64,000 nt of DNA from Physcia stellaris. Its lineage: Eukaryota; Ascomycota; Lecanoromycetes; Caliciales; Physciaceae. The notes beneath the pieces were generated by a model, which ran no database searches, was not told where the DNA came from, and saw nothing but the letters and a program-made list of their open reading frames with translations. The stretch spans positions 682,001-746,000 of the forward strand of contig JABSSW010000012.1 in assembly GCA_018902385.1 (NCBI GenBank), in the 5' to 3' direction. The number at the start of each line of letters is the position of its first letter. The stretch's first letter is position 1. A program made the translations under genes and the position numbers. Below, piece after piece: positions 1-9,838 of this stretch.

Positions 1-1
1 C

Positions 2-433
2 GAATGCAGAGCTCGAGAGGGGGACTACGCCACCCCTGCCGGCCTCCTGGACCAAGCACTCGTGCAGGAGGGTTTAGAGCAGTGTTCTCTCGATGGTCGC
101 GTCCACCGGGAGGAGAAAAGGGAAAAGAACAGGAGAGATACCCGTGAGTTCTTCGAGGAAGAAGCACTGAAGATGGACGCTGTGAAGCCCCCACCAGAGT
201 CCGAGTCGGACCTTCCAGAGCTTGCGACAGGATCGAAGAGCGCTCGGGAAGAAGGCTCGAGTCCGCAGACCCATAAGAAGATCAGGAAAGCGAACGGAGG
301 GATATCCGCTCCAAAGTCTCGGGAAGATGACGGCTGGGTCAAAGTCAAGGCCCCTCCGAAGGCTTCTCCCATAAAAGACGACTGGGAGTTTATAGACGCA
401 GATGAGAGCGATGAGGAGTGGACTCTGGTATAG
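2..433 (+). CDS. 3' end of a hypothetical protein (cut by window edge)
   Basis: The reading frame is open from the first bases of the window to a TAG at 431-433, so only the C-terminal ~143 residues are present. The visible part is hydrophilic and low in complexity: a Glu/Arg/Lys-rich stretch with an FFEEEA segment, a Pro/Ser/Glu-rich middle, and an acidic Trp-containing tail (DDWEFIDADESDEEW then TLV-stop). No catalytic motif or membrane segment is seen. It probably belongs to a disordered tail of a longer protein whose domains lie upstream of the window. I do not recognise the family. Whether an intron interrupts the first bases cannot be judged. Confidence 0.6.
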   Translation, partial: ECRAREGDYATPAGLLDQALVQEGLEQCSLDGRVHREEKREKNRRDTREFFEEEALKMDAVKPPPESESDLPELATGSKSAREEGSSPQTHKKIRKANGGISAPKSREDDGWVKVKAPPKASPIKDDWEFIDADESDEEWTLV

Positions 434-665
434 AGATCGGGAGTGGAATAGTCAGCTTGCGATAATTGCGTATAATCGTAGCATTTACCCACTGTGACTT
501 GTTATCGGCATTTTCGTGTTGAAACTTCTTTCGAGCGCGTGATGATCGTTTCTTTCGTAAAATCCTAGACCGAGGATATCTTTTTTTCTTTCTGCTTTGC
601 ACTTAGATTCGCACGCGTTTTTGAAGTGATCACGTAGACCCCCGCCTAATACTCTTCTACCATGC

Positions 666-971
666 ATGCAAATCTTCCCCTCGTCTCTGACTCCAATGCC
701 TTCAGTTTTTGCCTTTCGGCTCCTTGCTCTTACCCTGGTCTACCAGCTCGACAGTTGAAAAAGAAGACTGTGCGAGCTTCTGCCCATAAGCTTATATTCG
801 AACATTCAACACACTAGATCAAGTCTCGAATTCAGACCCGGCGATAAAGATGTCATTATTGAAGAGCTTGCGAAAAGGGATTTAAGCGCGGCAGCTTTGG
901 AGGCTATCAAAAGCAAACGCCAAATCAAAGAATACGGGAAGAATTATCGCAAAAGGACGGAGATGATTTGA
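666..971 (+). CDS. very short gene or last exon, conserved-looking basic C-terminus
   Basis: A clearly coding-like stretch ends with TGA at 969-971. It reads EFRPGDKDVIIEELAKRD, then SAAALEAIKSKRQIKEYGKN and YRKRTEMI. The stretch is rich in helix formers with no rare-codon noise, although it is too short for ordinary ORF cut-offs. Possible acceptors are the AG at about 830 or 837. The same frame holds an ATG at 666 (MQIFPS...), and a weak donor (GTCTCT) near 683 would join the two in phase, giving a protein of about 55 residues. The upstream exon is uncertain, and the 3' exon could instead belong to a gene starting near 450-660. Function unknown. The stop is followed by AT-rich intergenic sequence. 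Confidence 0.4.
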
Positions 972-2267
972 GATCGTCGAAAATGTTATAAATGGGGTTT
1001 TATAGTGATCGTGTTAGGAGTTGATATGACATGAGTGTATGGTAACAGACAAGTTCTCCTGTCGAGGTATGACCCTTGTAAGCGACTGGAGAGATTATAT
1101 GTACGCGTACCGAAGGACTGGAGATTTTTTGGAGTCCCTAGAAACCAAAGTTCTTCCATTGAATTGCTTGGCATGTTTTTTGTATCACGTAGTAGTTATA
1201 CCTAGGAGTACTGAGTAATTATCAATCTTACGCTGTACACACGTTTCCGTCTGACCTTGTTTAATCCTCCATGCTGTGCTATCAACACTAAGTCTGAGCT
1301 GATTTCGCAGGAAGCAGGAATGGTCCACACCAATTGAAAGAAACTGTTGAAAGATCTATAGGTGATTACTATTGTATCACTCTGAATCTCGTTGTTTTTG
1401 TAAGGTACAGACAGGTGGGACCATTTTTGTGTCCGGGTGCCAAGGCGCTAGTCCCAATGAGCCGGTCTACAACTGGACCCTGACTGCAGCACCTGCGGAG
1501 GCTGTACTTTTCAACAAAAACCTGTTATTTTGTTCATGTGGCATATATTTTGTATGAGATCAAGCGGTCGGAGTTCACGAATATATAAATGACATAAAGA
1601 CATTTTGGAATCAATAGCCAGTCCAGTAACCAGTCTATTGAATTGGACCTGCTAAATACATAAAGATATATCTATCGTGAACCCCATTCATCGGTGCCAC
1701 AATCGCACAAAGGTCTTCAGCCTTTCGAGTCCAGTTCTTTCGAATGCTCGAACCTCCTTCTCAGCTTCGGCAACAAGACCTCAAATGGTAGAATCATCAA
1801 TAGTTACCGCGGATCGCTGGTCCCTCTGCGTCACCTCCCTTTCAAAGCAATGATTATTAAGGACTCTCGTATTAATTTGATTTTTCCGATCAAAGCTCCC
1901 GTATATCGTATTGATTCCCCCTTTTTAAGTCTTTAAAAAAACCACATGCCGGTCGATTTGTGATTGAAAAACTCTCATTTTGATCTCATTGTTGTCAAGA
2001 TGATTCATGATTGAGGCGACTGTCCATGATCGCCGTGTTGACTGATTATAGCTGGTTCGTCCGACTTGAGAATTCTCGATAAATTTGGTGTGACTGTAGC
2101 GGTCTTCGTCCAAGAGGTCGAACTCCCACGAGCAGCAAAGCTTGATGAGGCCCGACGCGTAGGATCTTTTTAGCTTCAAGCTTCACGTATGTTTCTTTGT
2201 ACGTACTATCAATCTGCGAAATCATCCTTCTTGTCCGCTTGGTTTGATCTTGTTCAATATGCTTCTC
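972..2267. other. intergenic, no supported gene
   Basis: About 1.3 kb with only short frames in both strands (for example 1372-1557 and 1694-1936 on plus, 1925-2179 on minus). None shows a recognisable motif, a good start context or splice-linked extension. Moderately AT-rich. I see no repeat or RNA gene here. Confidence 0.5.
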
Positions 2268-2876
2268 TCATTCATCAGATTCATCGATGGAAGTCTCCTT
2301 GTGGCGGCTCCGAAAAGACCTGGCCGCCGGTCGGGCGGGATCCCGAAATGTGACAAGGAAAACGAAAGGCTGGTTGCCTCCTTCTATCAGGAATCCAGCT
2401 GCTCCGTAACCGATGTCGCTTGAAAGTACATTTCCTTTGATGTCAAAGGAAGCCGGCCGTCTCTTACCCCGTACCCTGCCGGGAATACTGGTGACGCGAT
2501 GTTTCCACTCGTCACTAAGCAATGTGTGCTCGGGAGGCCATGAAGCTGAGACTGTCGAAAATCTTGATTGCCACATTGAACAAGCGATGTTGACGCCAAT
2601 TGGCGGCCGTCAGAACGAAGGTCTTGTCTTTCTTGTCGTACGGTAGAGGGGTAAGCGGGTTCCTCGGCAGGAGAAAAATTTCTCAGCAGGGGATTCCTCG
2701 GCAGCAGGGGATGTTTTAACGGCTTTGCTTTTAGCTGGCTTGGAAGCAGCGGCTTTGATGGTTGTGGGCTTGGAAGTAGTGGCTTTGGAAGCTTCCTTTG
2801 GAGTGGACTTTGTGGTATCAGCGGGCTTAATCATATTGACAGCAGCAACTCTGCAAAGCGTCTGGTGTTTCCCCAT
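2268..2876 (-). pseudogene. possible small gene with interrupted frames (Lys/Thr/Ala-rich N-terminus)
   Basis: On the minus strand an ATG at 2876 opens an 88-codon frame. Its middle is a low-complexity Lys/Thr/Ser/Ala/Pro segment resembling histone-H1-like tails. Past about 2650 the most protein-like reading moves to another frame (YDKKDKTFVLTAANW), and by about 2550 to the frame that contains DEWKHRVTSIPGRV and GYGAAGFLIEGGNQPF. These three patches follow each other in order within 600 bp and each looks coding, but I cannot link them with good splice sites. Either short introns were missed or the gene has taken frameshifts. The family is not recognised. An imperfect tandem duplication lies just upstream (2899-3036). 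Confidence 0.25.
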
Positions 2877-2898
2877 GGTATCTGATTGAAGGAAAGAC

Positions 2899-3036
2899 CT
2901 TGAGAATATGGCCGTGTAAAAGCGAAGAATTTGAAGTGGGAATCGGAGTTTTTATTTGCGTGTAGGTTTGAGCAATGTGATTGTGTAAAAGAGAGGAATC
3001 TGAAGTAGGAACCGAAGCTTACGTGTGCGTTCTTAA
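2899..3036. repeat. two imperfect tandem copies, ~69 bp period
   Basis: GTGTAAAAGCGAAGAATTTG at 2914 recurs as GTGTAAAAGAGAGGAATCTG at 2983. The following ~18 bases also match with a few changes, and a TTGAG block precedes both. The unit is therefore about 69 bp, present twice, directly upstream of the minus-strand frame starting at 2876. Confidence 0.65.
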
Positions 3037-3420
3037 GCGAGCTATATAGCATGACTAACGGAGCGAGTAACGTTGATATTTGCTGGATGTATGTGTAGAG
3101 GAAGAGATTTGCTTGGAATGATGGAGTTTTAAGTATGCGAGCTCTGTCGCTCCTCGTGAATTGCTGTGCTAAGCGGAGGGAAGACGAGACTAATGTAGTA
3201 ATGACCAAATAATGACGAGAAGGGCAATGTATCGGGAATTTCCTGATATTGAATTCCCTCTGCTGCTACCTCTATTACTGCCTAGATGTTTTGACGATAT
3301 AATCAAGATCGAAGACGAAGAAAAGCTTGATCGACGACGAGGAAAGAAAGAAATATATATACAGGAAGTCATTAATCAACAAGGTCATTTCTAAAAAAGG
3401 GGGGATGAAGAAAGTAAACT

Positions 3421-3880
3421 AAATTCTCATATGCAATCTCTCGGGACTTAGTCGTTTGAGACCGAAGTGCAGAGAAAAAGCGATGAATTCCCCAAAATAA
3501 TCGTCGGGACTTAGTCGTTTTCGGCGAGATATCTAAGAAATTAAGGTGATTTCTCCCACAAACTCAAAATTTAACGGTATTTTCCCGAAAATGTGGAATT
3601 GTTTCTCCTGTCACAAAATTCAGAGACTTAGTCATTTTCGCCAATTTCGTCAAACGACCTGAAATGGATCCTCCTGCCTTACACTCAAACTTTAGGAAAT
3701 TATACGAGAGAATTTGAAATTAATCCACCTACCAGAAAGCTTAGGGATTTAGCGATTCTCGTCGAGTTTCGCGAGGGAGAGTGTGAATTGATTCCTACTG
3801 CCATAAAGCTCAGGAACTTAGTCATTTTCGTGGAATTTCCAAAGAATCTGAACTGATTTCTGCTCGCATCCACTTGGCGA
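3421..3880. repeat. decayed tandem array of ~60-65 bp units
   Basis: A core resembling GGGACTTAGTCGTTTTCG recurs at 3443, 3506, 3623, 3744 and 3813. The spacings are 63, 117, 121 and 69, which are one or two units of about 60 bp. Between cores, a GAATTGATTYCTCCTGCCA-like block recurs at roughly 3593, 3661, 3715, 3785 and 3848, and more decayed units without the full core fill 3547-3592 and 3661-3714. About eight units can be drawn. They have diverged by substitution and small indels, so this is an old non-coding satellite or the body of a repeated element. No terminal inverted repeats or coding frame are evident. Confidence 0.75.
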
Positions 3881-4183
3881 ATCAGCTGTTTGGGTGAGTT
3901 GATTGAGGCAATACGAGGATTTGGACTTCCTTTGCAATGACTCGTTCATAGAAACGATAGGATCCCTACTGTCCAGCTTACTTAAGCTCTCGAAATGCGG
4001 TGAATTCATAAGTGAAACTGGATAAGTTTTCGAGATATGATAAGATATGACAGTGAAGATGAATAATAATCGTAATAGACTCCAAGTTCTTTATCAATGA
4101 GATAATATGCTATTATTGTATGTTCACTACAAATGAGCCAAAAATCGTCATTTGCTGGGGTTTATATGAAGAGGATATCCAGC

Positions 4184-6472
4184 TCATTCGAAGCCATAAG
4201 TCTGGAAGCTCGTTACGTCCCATCCTACAAAGTTTCAAGTCAGCATTACTTCGACTTTGCTGTAAATTAAGTATCGGCCAAAGAGGGTCAATATCGTCGT
4301 TCGAGACATATAATAAGCCTGTGCTTGTGCCCGCGCCACTTACCGCTCGGATGACTTGAGGAAGGGTGATGTACGTACCATTTGCAATGTTGTACTCATC
4401 AGCCCTGGTTGTACCATGCAGGATTCTGTATCTAGATTCGGCCTTACAATTGCCTCGCAAGCAAGCGGCAATGCCCTCGCCGGCAGCTTGGCCCTCAAAC
4501 CAGGCACCATGCAGAAAACCGTAGTATTCGGCACTGGTAGCTTCACCAGCGAACCAAAGTCGATCGACGTTGGCTCTGAGGTTTTGGTGCATTTCTAAGG
4601 TCGTCCCTGGCGGCCAGTTCGAGTAGCTGCCATACGACCAAGGTTCCAGTGACCAACGAGGATACATGAACGCGGTCGGCTCAGGGACATTTTTTGCGCC
4701 GTACATTCTCCTCAGAACGGCAAGCACCTCCTGCTTAGTTTCCTCGTCACTTTGGGACTCAACTCTATAGCTCTGATCCTGAACGACAGTGACGAAGAGA
4801 ATCCCAGAGCCCTCCAGAAAACCAGGCCCATCCAGCGACTGGAAGAGTGGGAAGTAACCACGTTCATCTGGATCTGCGTAAAGAAAGAACTGATAGGAGG
4901 TATTCCAAAATATTTGTTCAGGTGGGAATTGCATGAATATCTTAGTGTAAGTGCCGAAGGCGAAGGTCTCAATCCCTTGTCGTTTCCAAGACGGTAATTC
5001 CGGTTCGAACGCAATCACATCGCGCTGTAGCACTCCGAGGCTGCTTTTACATCAGTACGTGATAGACTATGTACGAGCAAGCGAAAAGATGAAATAAAAT
5101 GAGACAAAGTTTCCATTCATGATTAGCAGGGAGTCCTAGACAGTTGAATTTGCTTTGCGCTGAGAAGTGAGAGTATAATACCAGTGTAAGTGACCAAGAC
5201 TTACGAGAATGTACATATGGCATATTGTGCTTGTATACAGCTGCCGTCCTGGTTATGTACGGTCACGCCATGGTCACTGTAGGATATGTTGGTCACTATG
5301 GTATTCAACAGAAGCCTGGGATCGTCGGCCACGAGAAAAGTAGATGCCTCGCCTTTGATGAAAGCATTGAAGCCCCTTTCATCGAAAACGAGGTTGTTCT
5401 GATCAGAGTACTGATAGAAGGTGGTATTCTGGGCGGGTTTAGCCTTGAATAGAACACTATCTGGGGATACCGAGCACCAACATAGTTTACGATGGAGAAC
5501 TCCTGGGAGCTTTGCGCCTGCCGAACATTAGAGACGCGCCGAAGATCCAACTCATTCAAGTTGTCTCACAGGGCTGTCAGAATACTCCCAGTCAAACTCC
5601 CACCACTCTATCGCTTGCTGTGCCATGTTCTGGCGTGGTTTCCATCCTGCAAGACTAAGACCTGCTCGATAGCTTCGGTCCTGTAGGTTGTCGACCAGGA
5701 TGTAGCCTGCATCTTGTTCCAGGATAGCATAAGCGTCCTCAAAATCATCGAAGAGATATGTGAAATTCACAACCCCAGTCTCATTGAAGGTTTCGATCGA
5801 GTCATAATTGGAATAGCTTCATCAATCTCAGTCTATCTGCTGGCCGATATTGAAGATGGTCGTACATACGTGTTAGTCAAGTTGTATTTCTTGGCCTACA
5901 AATGCGTAAGCCTTTCTGAGCCGGCTCCGAAACCTGGAGCCGTTCTACGGCTTACCAACGTCCAGATGGGGTTCTCCGGGCCGTCTGGTGGAGTTCCTAA
6001 GCCTTGGACCTACAAAGGTGTCTGTCTAAGCTTGATGATTGACGACCCGGTGATAGTAAGAGTAGCACCCGTACCCAATTGGCCCCCAACTCAATGGTAT
6101 ATGGCGTTCCGTCTGCTTTGGTCCCGAAGGTGGTATGAGCCACGCGGCCACCGATATCATTTTGATACTCGACGATGAGAAAGTCAGTCACGGAGGCATT
6201 CGTCAAAGCTTGCTAGAGCACTCTTAGTTGCTTGACCGTTGGTGGTAATCTTGAAGCAGCTGATCTCACGGCTGCTGTTATGCCAGCGGTTCCTGCGCCG
6301 CTAATGTAATATGTCAGCGTGAAGTTATTAGTATGAATTTGACAGAAACCAACAGGACGACAACGGCCGTTCTCTGGCACTCGCCACTAGACCGGGACTG
6401 TGGGGCGGCGAATACACCCCACTGCACAGCAACTAATATGAGCAGTAGAGGAAGCTTGTATGACTGTTTCAT
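4184..6472 (-). CDS. secreted FAD-dependent polyamine oxidase, 10 exons
   Basis: A flavin amine oxidase of the polyamine oxidase (PAO/Fms1-like) family, predicted to oxidise polyamines with release of H2O2 and an aminoaldehyde. The start at 6472 opens a signal peptide (MKQSYKLPLLLILVAVQWG...), so the enzyme should enter the secretory route. The FAD Rossmann motif LGAGTAGITAA is rebuilt across the first intron, followed by IGGRV and ELGANWVQGLG. The C-terminal FAD-binding stretch reads LWFAGEATSAEYYGFLHGAW. Exons as read: 6472-6354, 6300-6270, 6212-6075, 6009-5956, 5895-5870, 5816-5570, 5517-5482, 5428-5205, 5040-4379, 4224-4184. All phases agree and give about 525 residues. The last intron ends in TTTGTAG and the protein ends WDVTSFQTYGFE. 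Nothing in the neighbourhood suggests a polyamine pathway cluster. Confidence 0.92.
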
Positions 6473-8680
6473 TTTCTTCGAGCTCAGTAGGATTACGGGG
6501 CAAAGTATACAAAGAAGGTTCTAGGGAGATCGAAGCTCAAGCCACAAGAGCTCCAATAATTACTTAGTTCAGTTGGAATCCGAAGTACCCCACTTCTGCA
6601 GTGTGCGTATGCAGGACGCGAATGGATTCCTCAACGGAAGTATACCTACCACGTGCTTGGCTATCTCAAGGTGTGTACTATTACTCGACTTACTGACATG
6701 CCAGTAGAGACGTGTTGCGATAAGGCAAAGGCGTTATCGACGAGAGGCTTACGCCGATTGGCTAAGAGATCCTACGGCAGGCCTCCATTTCTTTGTAATG
6801 GTGACAGAAAACAGTGGGTGAAGATAGTGTCCTCAACAGAACCAGAGATTGGGGAGAGTAGGTGTTGGTACTTGGGGGCACCGTGGAGAATCCGTACGGA
6901 GTATCCGCTCCGTGGAGGGTCACATTGGATAAGGAGTGAAAATAGTCAAAGTCAGCAATGACGGTCTCCGCCCCGCCCCCAGAGATACCCCTGGGAAGAT
7001 CAGGCTTGAACTTGCAATGATCTGATCTTGGATCATCTCGATCCCATCCGCGCGAGCCGTGTCGACCATGCTGCAGGCCGCAAGGTACACTGGGAATAAC
7101 AAGAATGGGAGGCGAAAAAAAGAAGGCAAAATGCAACCATGTTATGTGACATTGCTGACTCATCTCAGCCTTGGCACGAATTTCCAGAAAAGGTGAAACG
7201 CTCCTGAACTGTTTCATGGCCGGACTCGTTCGCGATGTGCCACACCATCAGTTGTAGTCGTGGCTCATGACTGCATCCTCCTCGTCACCCCTCCTTCTCG
7301 GGATGATCCTCTCAAGGAATGATTCCCCCCTCCATGGAAAGCTTCAGCTGCCTCTCGCTGCTGTCGTTCGCTTCGATACCCCGAAGAGCTGGGTCATTCG
7401 CAGAGATTGACGAAAAATTGTTATTATCTTCTGCGTTCTTACTGAAGAGCAAGCACAGCCTCGCCTCATTGTCGCAGTGGACCTTCAATTTGCGAGTCTC
7501 CAAATGACTGGATGAGCGATTAGGCTATCGAGCCTGAGGCCAGCAAGCCCCAGGCGGACGAGCCAAGCCAATGCAGGGTGCGATCATCTTTGATGCAGGT
7601 ACCGGGGCAAGTGCTCGTGCAGCCATGTGTACTGTGTAATACGAAAACGAGTCTAACTCAGCCGGCCGCACGATTGGTCTTCCTTGGAGATTTGGTGGAA
7701 GATGACTCAGACGAATTAGCATGTTTCGCTGAGCAAATGTTACTGCCTACTGCGGCTTACGTGCAAAAGTACTTGCAGCACTGTTGCAGTGACAATTGAC
7801 CCGTGTTCCCAAGGCGAGTTGTCGCATGGGCTGCGGGAAGGATTGAGGTTCTGGTGAGCTTATTTCTGCTGCTTATTAGCTGGAAGGATTTGGGAGGATT
7901 TGTGTGATTAACTCATTCGTCCGTTCGCTTTATTCCGTCTGGCAATACTGTCGATTACGATCCTTCGAGAGGCTCTGTGCGCCTACGGACACTTCGTTCA
8001 GGGTCAGCTCCGCCTTGAACGGTGTGGTCTTGCATTCTGTACTCAGTCTCCAGTTCTGTTCCGGGAGACTCTGTAAGCGTCTGCGAGCGAGGATGGCTCA
8101 GGATGATATGTTTGCTACGGTAATCGATTGTCAAGGTATGAGCATCAGCTTACAGGAAGTGCGTTCGTTGTCTCGTAAACCTGTGGATCAATGTTCGAGT
8201 AGTACGCCAAGAGATTGAAGTTAACCAGGTACAAACTGGCGAAGCCTGAGACAAAGGAGCAAGCATTGCGAATGCGACCCGATTTGGCCGCCTGAAATTT
8301 CCACTATTACTCATTTCACCGCTCAGGTGCTTGACTTTGTATTCAGCTGTTCCTATTCATACAGATATCATCCGGGATAAAGCATGTTCAACCCTGGGGC
8401 TATGCTATCCAATCACTCGCTCCTGAACACCAGAAAACCAAACTATACCGATGATCCAACCTCAAATTCACGCTGGGGTAATAATGACAATCTTCGCTCG
8501 CTCAAATGCTCAAAAGTAAATCATATTTGCCATCTTTAGATATGTGTAGAAGGTGATGCGTCAGAGGGTCGTAGAAGATCGTGGCTCTGGGGTGGCCATG
8601 ATCCCGCAGCTGATTGTTTCGGAAATTCGACGCCAAGTGGGAGGATCATTGCCAGATAATCCTCGGAGTCCGCCTCGCGG
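6473..8680. other. intergenic, weak short frames only
   Basis: About 2.2 kb. Besides the small secreted candidate at 6920-7129, there are plus-strand frames at 7578-7799 (with a coding-like LVFLGDLVEDDSDELACF patch) and 7904-8218. I could connect neither into a gene with good splice sites. They may be chance frames or gene remnants. Confidence 0.45.
6920..7129 (-). CDS. possible small secreted protein
   Basis: An ATG at 7129 opens a 69-codon frame whose N-terminus (MPSFFRLPFLLFPVYLAACS) looks like a signal peptide. The remainder has no recognised domain and ends TPYPM. The overlapping frame on the same strand is also open, so either a frame change by splicing or a chance ORF is possible. Function unknown; weakly supported. 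Confidence 0.2.
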   Translation of the reverse strand: MPSFFRLPFLLFPVYLAACSMVDTARADGIEMIQDQIIASSSLIFPGVSLGAGRRPSLLTLTIFTPYPM

Positions 8681-9838
8681 CTATATCGGTCGCGATATCG
8701 GGCTGTGATTGTGACTTATTGTAGAGTCCACTGGGCTGACGGTGTCCCAGGGATCCCCAAGGAGATTGTACTGCGACTGGAAGGGCGTTCGTCCAGGGTG
8801 TATCTCCTCCCATTTTCGAGCACAGTATTTGGCAGGCCACCGTTCTGACGCCCCAAAGTCCAGCATCTATAGAGGATTAGTACCGAGGTCTTAGAATACC
8901 GTCCAACGATGCTTTGACCATACCTTTGCGGCAATAATGTCGAATTGGAACTTTTCCCAGTAGTCAAAGGCCTGCTCGAGTGCTTGAATCTGTCTCAGAA
9001 TCAATATACACATTGCGGGGATTAACATGAAAAACGTAAAAGCCTACATCTGTCTCGGTCCAGCTCCTCATACGCTCCCGTAACCTTTTGAAGCGCATCT
9101 GCAGAGCAGGCACTTGGTATGATTTGCCCAAATCTGTTTGGAATCGGGTAGCGATGTCTTTCCACGGGAGATTCTCTTCCTCCTTTAGCTTGAGAAGAAG
9201 CTGCTCTTCCTCATTCAACTCGATGGGCCCATTCTGGGACGGTGCTCGTTTCCGCTTCCTCTGGCCGAAGTCTGAATATTCCTCATCCTCACGCATACGC
9301 TTCAACGCATTCATCTGCCGAAGTCCAACAGGATCTGGGGCGATGGGTACTGGCGCGGATCGATTTGGTGATACGCTATGATTCGAAGATGCTGGGTACT
9401 CTGCAGAGTAATGAAACGGGCTGCTCGCCCTTACGTTCATTGGTGCCGGTGACATTGAATAGACTGGATTTGGATAACCGTCATCGCTCTTGATCCGAAA
9501 CGGATTCTCGGGAAAAAGAAGATCCTCCACATTAGGTCCAAATGTACTTGGGCTACTTTTCGGCCTTGAGTAAGGCATAACATGTCCCGACAGTGATGAA
9601 GTATCAAGTGGCGGTGGTTGTATCCTTGGCGGAGGAAATGTGTGATCGAAGTCGTTCGGATTCATGGGTACCTAGGCTCTGTTAATTCTTCGTTACCGCT
9701 TGACGTACGAAGGAACACAAGGCGTACAAGATGAGAGGGGTTCCATTCGGGCTCTGAGGAAAAGTGATGGTGGTTCATCATGTGAGGAGGGTAGAGTACG
9801 TCAACGCCAGCTCCACCGTAGAATTCATTCGAAGGCAT
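8681..9838 (-). CDS. Myb/SANT-like domain protein, 4 exons
   Basis: Probable nuclear DNA-binding or chromatin protein. Exons as read: 9838-9728, 9671-9048, 8989-8924, 8866-8681, all in phase, giving about 328 residues. The first exon starts MPSNEFYGGAGVDV, and the next begins VPMNPNDFDH, so the ATG at 9665 is probably internal. Residues ~40-165 are Pro/Ser-rich and disordered. A basic stretch (GQRKRKRAPSQ) resembles a nuclear localisation signal. It is followed by the helical ELNEEEQLLLKLKEEENLPWKDIATRF segment type and an RFKRLRERMRSW helix, the pattern of fungal Myb/SANT-like domains. Exon 3 gives IQALEQAFDYWEKFQFD and exon 4 has RWPAKYCARKWEEI. The target is unknown. Confidence 0.75.
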
